A stretch of 64,000 nt of DNA, taken from positions 1 through 64,000 of the IMG/VR virus record IMGVR_UViG_3300031673_000006; one strand, given 5' to 3'. Numbering within the stretch: position 1 is the stretch's first letter; the number at the start of each line of letters is the position of its first letter. A program made the position numbers and the translations under genes. This document shows, one piece after another, positions 60,853 through 64,000 of this stretch. Source of the stretch: a virus. The notes below the pieces were generated by a model that worked only from the letters and a program-made list of their open reading frames with translations, ran no database searches and was not told where the DNA came from.

Positions 60853-62615
60853 GCTCTTTGGATGGACACGCGAGTAACTGCACTGAGATCGCGGCCATCC
60901 TCGGCCTCCACGAGCTTCCGAAGCGCAGGACGATGGAGGGGGCGCGGGTGGAGGTCCGGGAGTTCTACGAGAAGCATGGTCGTCGTCCTTGGTGCACAGA
61001 CCTCATGAATTTGGACGCGTGGCTGCGCAAGAAAAGGACGAATTTGCCTGACCTGTGCGATGAGCTGGGACTCCCTGGGGGGAAGAACCTGCGTCGCACG
61101 ATGGAAGAGGTCCGCCAAGAGGTCCAAGCGTTTTTCGATGAACACGGTCGTCGCCCGAGTTGTCACGAAATGGCTTCTACCGACCGCTGGCTCCGAGTGC
61201 AGGGCACCGCTCTTCGCAAGTTATGCGACGAGATGGGGCTCCCCGGCGGTGCGGTGTTCGGTCGCACGATGGAAGGGGCCCGCCAAGAGATTCAGGCGTT
61301 CTTCGAGGAGCATGGCCGCCGCCCCTACGAGGCTGATTTGAATGGCGCCAGTCTTTGGCTGCGGAAGGAAGGAACAAGTTTACAAAAACTGTGCGACGAG
61401 ATGGGCCTCCCGAAGCATCGGGACAGTTGGTCAGCAGAAAGAGCACGCCAAGAAGTCCAGGCTTTTTTTGACGAGCACGGTCGGCGCCCTTTGGTAAAAG
61501 AGAACACAGCACTGGGGCACTGGCTGACCAGACGTGGCACGAGCTTGTCCAAGTTGTGCGACGAGATGGGGTTGCCTTGGCCTTCCCGCTCCAAGTACAC
61601 GAGGGAGAAGATACGCCCGAAAATCCAAGCATTTTTCGATGAGCACGGACGCCGCCCGATAGATAAGGAGGTGAATGGCATCAGCCTCTGGTTGCGGAGG
61701 GTCGGGGCGACCCTTCGAGATGTCTGCAATGAGATGGAACTCCCCGGAGGTCTGGTGCTCGATCGGACGATGGAAGGGGCCCGCCAAGAGATTCAGGCGT
61801 TCTTCGAGGAGCATGGCACACGTCCTAGAGTGGTTGACAAGAAGGCGCTGGCATCTTGGTTACGGGGACAAGGAACAAATTTACGAAAACTGTGCGACGA
61901 GATGGGCCTCCCGAAGATCATTCGGGCTCGGAACGCGTCCACGGAAGAAGTAGTCAACGAAGCGACCAAAGAGATCCAAGCGTTTTTTGATGAGCATGGC
62001 CGCCGCCCTTCGGTGAGAGAGAGAGCGGCACTCGCCGCGACTCTTCGATCGCGTGCTTCCTCCATCCCCCAAATTTGCGAAGCGATGGGGCTTCCAAAAC
62101 GATCGCGCTCAAAACGTACGCTGGAAGGGGCCCGCCAAGAGATTCAGGCGTTCTTCGAGGAGCATGGCCGCCGCCCTGCCTGCGCCGAGATGGGTGGCCT
62201 GTCGAACTGGTCGGCTACGCAGGGCACGACTTTGCGCAAGCTGTGCGATGAGTTGGAACTCCCTGGCAATCGCCGTTATGACCGGACGATAGAGGGTGTT
62301 CGACGAGAGATTCAGGCGTTCTTCGAGGAGCATGGCCGCCGCCCAAAGCAGAAAGAGGGCCATTTCAACACCCTCGATCAGTGGCTTTTTCGTCACGGAA
62401 GTTCTATCCCCAAACTCTGCAATGAGATGGGGCTCCCCGGAGGTCTGGTGCTCGATCGGACGATGGAGGGGGCGCGCCAAGAGATTCAAGCATTTTTCGA
62501 CGAGCACGGCCGGCGCCCCATGGCGAAGGAGCTGCGGCCACTCAATAAGTGGCTCTTGGTCCAGACCCCGCGCTCGACCGTGGCGAAACTGTGCCATGAG
62601 ATGGGACTGCCTTGA
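60849..62615 (+). CDS. Module-repeat protein, ten modules
   Basis: The product has 588 residues and a TTG start overlapping the previous stop (TTGA), supported by the shared N-terminus NCTEIAAILGLHELP. Ten modules follow, the most regular of the set (QEIQAFFEEHGRRP ... LCDEMGLP). Three module boundaries share an identical 46-base stretch (starting 61271, 61772 and 62123), so modules have been copied or converted recently. Variation is concentrated in the ~12 residues after GRRP. Such arrays in other proteins give modular DNA recognition; here that is a hypothesis. Confidence 0.85.
   Translation: MSSLDGHASNCTEIAAILGLHELPKRRTMEGARVEVREFYEKHGRRPWCTDLMNLDAWLRKKRTNLPDLCDELGLPGGKNLRRTMEEVRQEVQAFFDEHGRRPSCHEMASTDRWLRVQGTALRKLCDEMGLPGGAVFGRTMEGARQEIQAFFEEHGRRPYEADLNGASLWLRKEGTSLQKLCDEMGLPKHRDSWSAERARQEVQAFFDEHGRRPLVKENTALGHWLTRRGTSLSKLCDEMGLPWPSRSKYTREKIRPKIQAFFDEHGRRPIDKEVNGISLWLRRVGATLRDVCNEMELPGGLVLDRTMEGARQEIQAFFEEHGTRPRVVDKKALASWLRGQGTNLRKLCDEMGLPKIIRARNASTEEVVNEATKEIQAFFDEHGRRPSVRERAALAATLRSRASSIPQICEAMGLPKRSRSKRTLEGARQEIQAFFEEHGRRPACAEMGGLSNWSATQGTTLRKLCDELELPGNRRYDRTIEGVRREIQAFFEEHGRRPKQKEGHFNTLDQWLFRHGSSIPKLCNEMGLPGGLVLDRTMEGARQEIQAFFDEHGRRPMAKELRPLNKWLLVQTPRSTVAKLCHEMGLP
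61271..62168 (+). repeat. Three identical 46-base units inside the ten-module gene
   Basis: Identical copies lie at 61271-61316, 61772-61817 and 62123-62168, each coding the junction EGARQEIQAFFEEHG. A fourth, shorter match begins near 62308. The spacing equals whole numbers of modules, so this reflects recent module duplication or gene conversion. Confidence 0.9.
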
Positions 62616-62671
62616 GTTCTTTGATTGGGTACGCGAGGATCAAGGGGAACCCGCGCCACAGGGGCGCCTGA
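62612..62671 (+). pseudogene. Remnant of a further module-protein start fused to an endonuclease-tail sequence
   Basis: A TTG overlapping the previous stop opens a 19-codon frame, MSSLIGYARIKGNPRHRGA. The first part mirrors the start of the ten-module gene (MSSLDGHASN; its DNA is also similar). The second part mirrors the homing endonuclease end (ARTKGNPRHRTP). It looks like the scar of a recombination or deletion at the right edge of the island. Confidence 0.6.
62631..62662 (+). repeat. Direct repeat A, right copy
   Basis: 29 of 32 bases match 55043-55074. It lies just after the last module-protein gene. Repeat B (62682-62710) follows at once. Confidence 0.85.
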
Positions 62672-62681
62672 GTCCGCCACC

Positions 62682-62710
62682 GAGCCCATCCTCATCTTCC
62701 GCAAGCCGAG
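62682..62710 (+). repeat. Direct repeat B, right copy
   Basis: It codes EPILIFRKPR and stop, matching REPVLVFRKP at 55586-55615. The order A then B is kept on both sides, with ~510 bases (gene 55080) missing between them here. Confidence 0.6.
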
Positions 62711-62723
62711 GTAGAGTGACGGC

Positions 62724-62807
62724 ATGAAGATCTGGGCATTCGTTCTCGGCGTTGTCGCGCTCCTGCTCCTCCTGAGCGTATGGCCCGCCCTCGGGTCCTT
62801 GGCCTGA
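62724..62807 (+). CDS. Small single-span membrane peptide
   Basis: The ATG at 62724 opens a 27-residue product whose middle, AFVLGVVALLLLLSVW, is a clear membrane span after a short basic start (MKIW). The ribosome site is weak (GGTAGAG). After the stop, the +1 frame stays open to 63027 with a Pro-rich, Cys-containing sequence (CPCCGQPW; ELKKPEPSPFLVEEEP) but has no start codon. A longer membrane protein made by frameshifting is therefore possible. Holin-like or host-membrane roles are guesses. Confidence 0.45.
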   Translation: MKIWAFVLGVVALLLLLSVWPALGSLA

Positions 62808-62976
62808 ACTTGGGTCGTGCCCGTGCTGTGGCCAGCCTTGGTCGCCACCTCACTATCCTCCGATTGGCCCCTCTCCGTTTGAACCATGGGAAGTTCCTGC
62901 GTATCCCGAGCTCAAGAAGCCCGAGCCGAGTCCGTTCCTGGTCGAGGAAGAGCCTGAGGAGCCGACGCTCTCGGTG

Positions 62977-63522
62977 TCAGGCGTCAGCTTGAGGCTCTTG
63001 TTGTTCGTCGCCGGTGAGGATAGCTAGAGTTCGCGCCACGTCCTCTGGTTGGATGCCTCGAGCCCAGCTCGTGCGCACGAGATAGGGCGCCATGTGGGCG
63101 AAAGCACCGTCTCCCATGTCATCGAGGATGACGAAGTTCTCGACGTTGAGGTGCTTGTTCTTTACGAGCCAGACTTCGATTTCGAGTCCACGGAGCCCAC
63201 GGTTCGCCAGGCCTGGCGGCATCTCATTGGAGAGTGGTGTGCGTCCGATGACTTCGCCGGTGAAGCCTCGGGAACTGAGGTAGCGCTGCATGTCTTCGGG
63301 AGTGCAGTGGTAGCGCCACGAGGATGAGATGACGACCTTCGCGTCACCGAGGGCCACGATGGCGTTGAGGCGCTCCACGGAGGTGGGGTTGATCATGCGG
63401 GTCCACCAGTAGTCGTCTTTGGGGTCCGGTGCTGTGGACGTGTCCGCGTCCAGGTCTGGATTGGACCCGAAGTACTCGGCGCTGTTGAGCACCCCGTCCA
63501 TGTCTAGGAACACGACGCGCAT
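62977..63522 (-). CDS. HAD-superfamily phosphatase (RNA-repair-type HAD)
   Basis: The product has 181 residues reading leftward from 63522. It begins MRVVFLDMDGVLNS, with the nucleophile Asp7 and acid/base Asp9. VVISSSWRYH is motif II, and FVILDDMGD supplies the motif IV acidic residues. The short cap-less form with SSSWR resembles the HAD group predicted to act in RNA repair (Swiss-army-knife HAD), in keeping with the other RNA-end enzymes here (9982, 35257). It is the only sizeable gene on the reverse strand. Confidence 0.85.
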   Translation of the reverse strand: MRVVFLDMDGVLNSAEYFGSNPDLDADTSTAPDPKDDYWWTRMINPTSVERLNAIVALGDAKVVISSSWRYHCTPEDMQRYLSSRGFTGEVIGRTPLSNEMPPGLANRGLRGLEIEVWLVKNKHLNVENFVILDDMGDGAFAHMAPYLVRTSWARGIQPEDVARTLAILTGDEQQEPQADA

Positions 63523-63629
63523 CAGAGAGCCTGTAGCACGATGAGAGTCCCGATGACCACCGACTGTAAGACCACGATCCGAAGGAGATTCACGATAGTT
63601 CCCTCGGTGAGCTGGGAGGTCTGACCCAT
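63522..63629 (-). CDS. Small membrane peptide upstream of the HAD gene
   Basis: A 35-codon frame starts at 63629 and ends with TGATG, so its stop shares a base with the HAD start and the two would be coupled. Residues ~11-35 (IVNLLRIVVLQSVVIGTLIV) form one membrane span. No strong ribosome site is visible. The coupling and the hydrophobic pattern support it, but its small size leaves doubt. Confidence 0.5.
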   Translation of the reverse strand: MGQTSQLTEGTIVNLLRIVVLQSVVIGTLIVLQAL

Positions 63630-63724
63630 GCCTGTTTTGTGGTCAAATACGACGAGGGGCTTGGAATCCATGAGCCACTTTACCCGACCGTGATCTGGTG
63701 GGGTAGAAGAGGTAGAGGTTCACG

Positions 63725-64000
63725 ATGGTTTGCCGACATCAACCCGGAGATCCCAACTGCTCTTCCTCCCCTCAGGGCCGCGCTCGAGCTGAGGCAGAGG
63801 CCCACCACTACCGGGAGAAGAAGGCGAAGGAGCGGATGGAGGAGCTGCTTTCTCGCACCCCCAACCCCGACGACTACGAGCTCGTGGAACTTGAGCAAGT
63901 GGGGCCGCACCTTGTCGTGATGGCGCAGTACTCGTCGTGTACGAAGTGCTCGTTCGACGCGAAGAAGGTCATGGTGTTTTTCAACCGCACTGTGAAGGAC
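63725..64000 (+). CDS. Conserved phage-type protein, 3' end outside window
   Basis: The ATG at 63725 follows AGAGGTAGAGG. 92 codons are open to the window edge. The start MVCRHQPGDPNCSSSPQGRA leads to a helix (REKKAKERMEELLSRTPNPD), then beta strands with QYSSCTKCSFDAKKVMVFFN. The paired Cys could bind zinc. From memory, similar proteins with PGDPNCSS...C..C...KVMVF occur in other phages without known function. The whole gene is needed for more. Confidence 0.75.
   Translation, partial: MVCRHQPGDPNCSSSPQGRARAEAEAHHYREKKAKERMEELLSRTPNPDDYELVELEQVGPHLVVMAQYSSCTKCSFDAKKVMVFFNRTVKD

Noticed and set aside
60849-62615. Regularly spaced DNA repeats considered as a CRISPR array
   Set aside because: The repeats are in-frame coding modules ~168 bases apart with conserved protein pattern, no short palindromic repeat and no cas genes.
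62780-62992. 70-codon Arg/Ser-rich + strand frame
   Set aside because: Low-complexity composition typical of a wrong frame; the +1 Pro-rich frame reads better.
1-64000. tRNA genes, integrase and attachment site
   Set aside because: I looked in the larger gaps for cloverleaf arms and TTCGANTC loops and saw none; no integrase-like motif other than the topoisomerase IB domain was found.

Overview
This window is part of a large, GC-rich tailed-phage (Caudoviricetes) genome. Genes are packed head to tail, mostly overlapping by 1-30 bases, and almost all lie on the + strand. It contains a phage terminase, portal, head-maturation protease and HK97-type capsid next to an extensive private replication and recombination set. 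Both edges cut a gene: a class II ribonucleotide reductase on the left and a small conserved protein on the right. No tRNA gene, integrase, DNA polymerase, tape measure or lysis gene was recognised here, so those presumably lie outside. The host cannot be named from this sequence; the base composition fits a high-GC bacterium.

Bases 1-21756 are the nucleotide-metabolism, replication, recombination and transcription module. In order it holds NrdJ (partial), a RecD2-like helicase, a probable ssDNA-binding protein, a RuvC-like resolvase, a RecA/UvsX-like recombinase with a histone-H1-like N-terminus, the N-terminal half of a split SbcC/Rad50, a RlaP-type nucleotidyltransferase, thymidylate synthase, an SbcD/Mre11-like nuclease, a Cas4/RecB-like nuclease, a sliding clamp, the C-terminal half of the split SbcC, a TOPRIM primase, a DnaX-like clamp loader, a NusG-like factor and a sigma-region-4-like HTH protein.

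Bases 21780-54005 are the virion module: a lipoprotein, fibre- and beta-helix-type proteins, a Cys-rich 759-residue protein, a Dps-like ferritin, the terminase, the portal, a 2H-phosphoesterase/CCA-type nucleotidyltransferase fusion, and a 3125-residue polyvalent protein. The polyvalent protein carries ADP-ribosyltransferase, ParB-like, Ntn-hydrolase, topoisomerase IB, GNAT and zincin domains. It is followed by the protease, an acidic scaffold-like protein, a possible decoration protein and the major capsid protein. Intergenic gaps here carry a recurring TTTTC...YTAT element and several hairpins.

Bases 54031-62671 are an accessory island behind a rho-independent terminator. It has a LAGLIDADG homing endonuclease, then an SF2 helicase embedded in a run of four overlapping genes for proteins built from a ~56-residue HGRRP...WLR...LCDEMGLP module. 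I count about 28 modules, one of them inside the helicase C-terminus. A sigma70-like promoter with an operator-like palindrome over its -10 box drives the run, and near-identical direct repeats flank it. I do not recognise this as a described system and consider it, with the polyvalent protein, the best lead in the window.

Bases 62672-64000 carry small membrane peptides, a reverse-strand HAD phosphatase and the start of a conserved Cys-containing protein.
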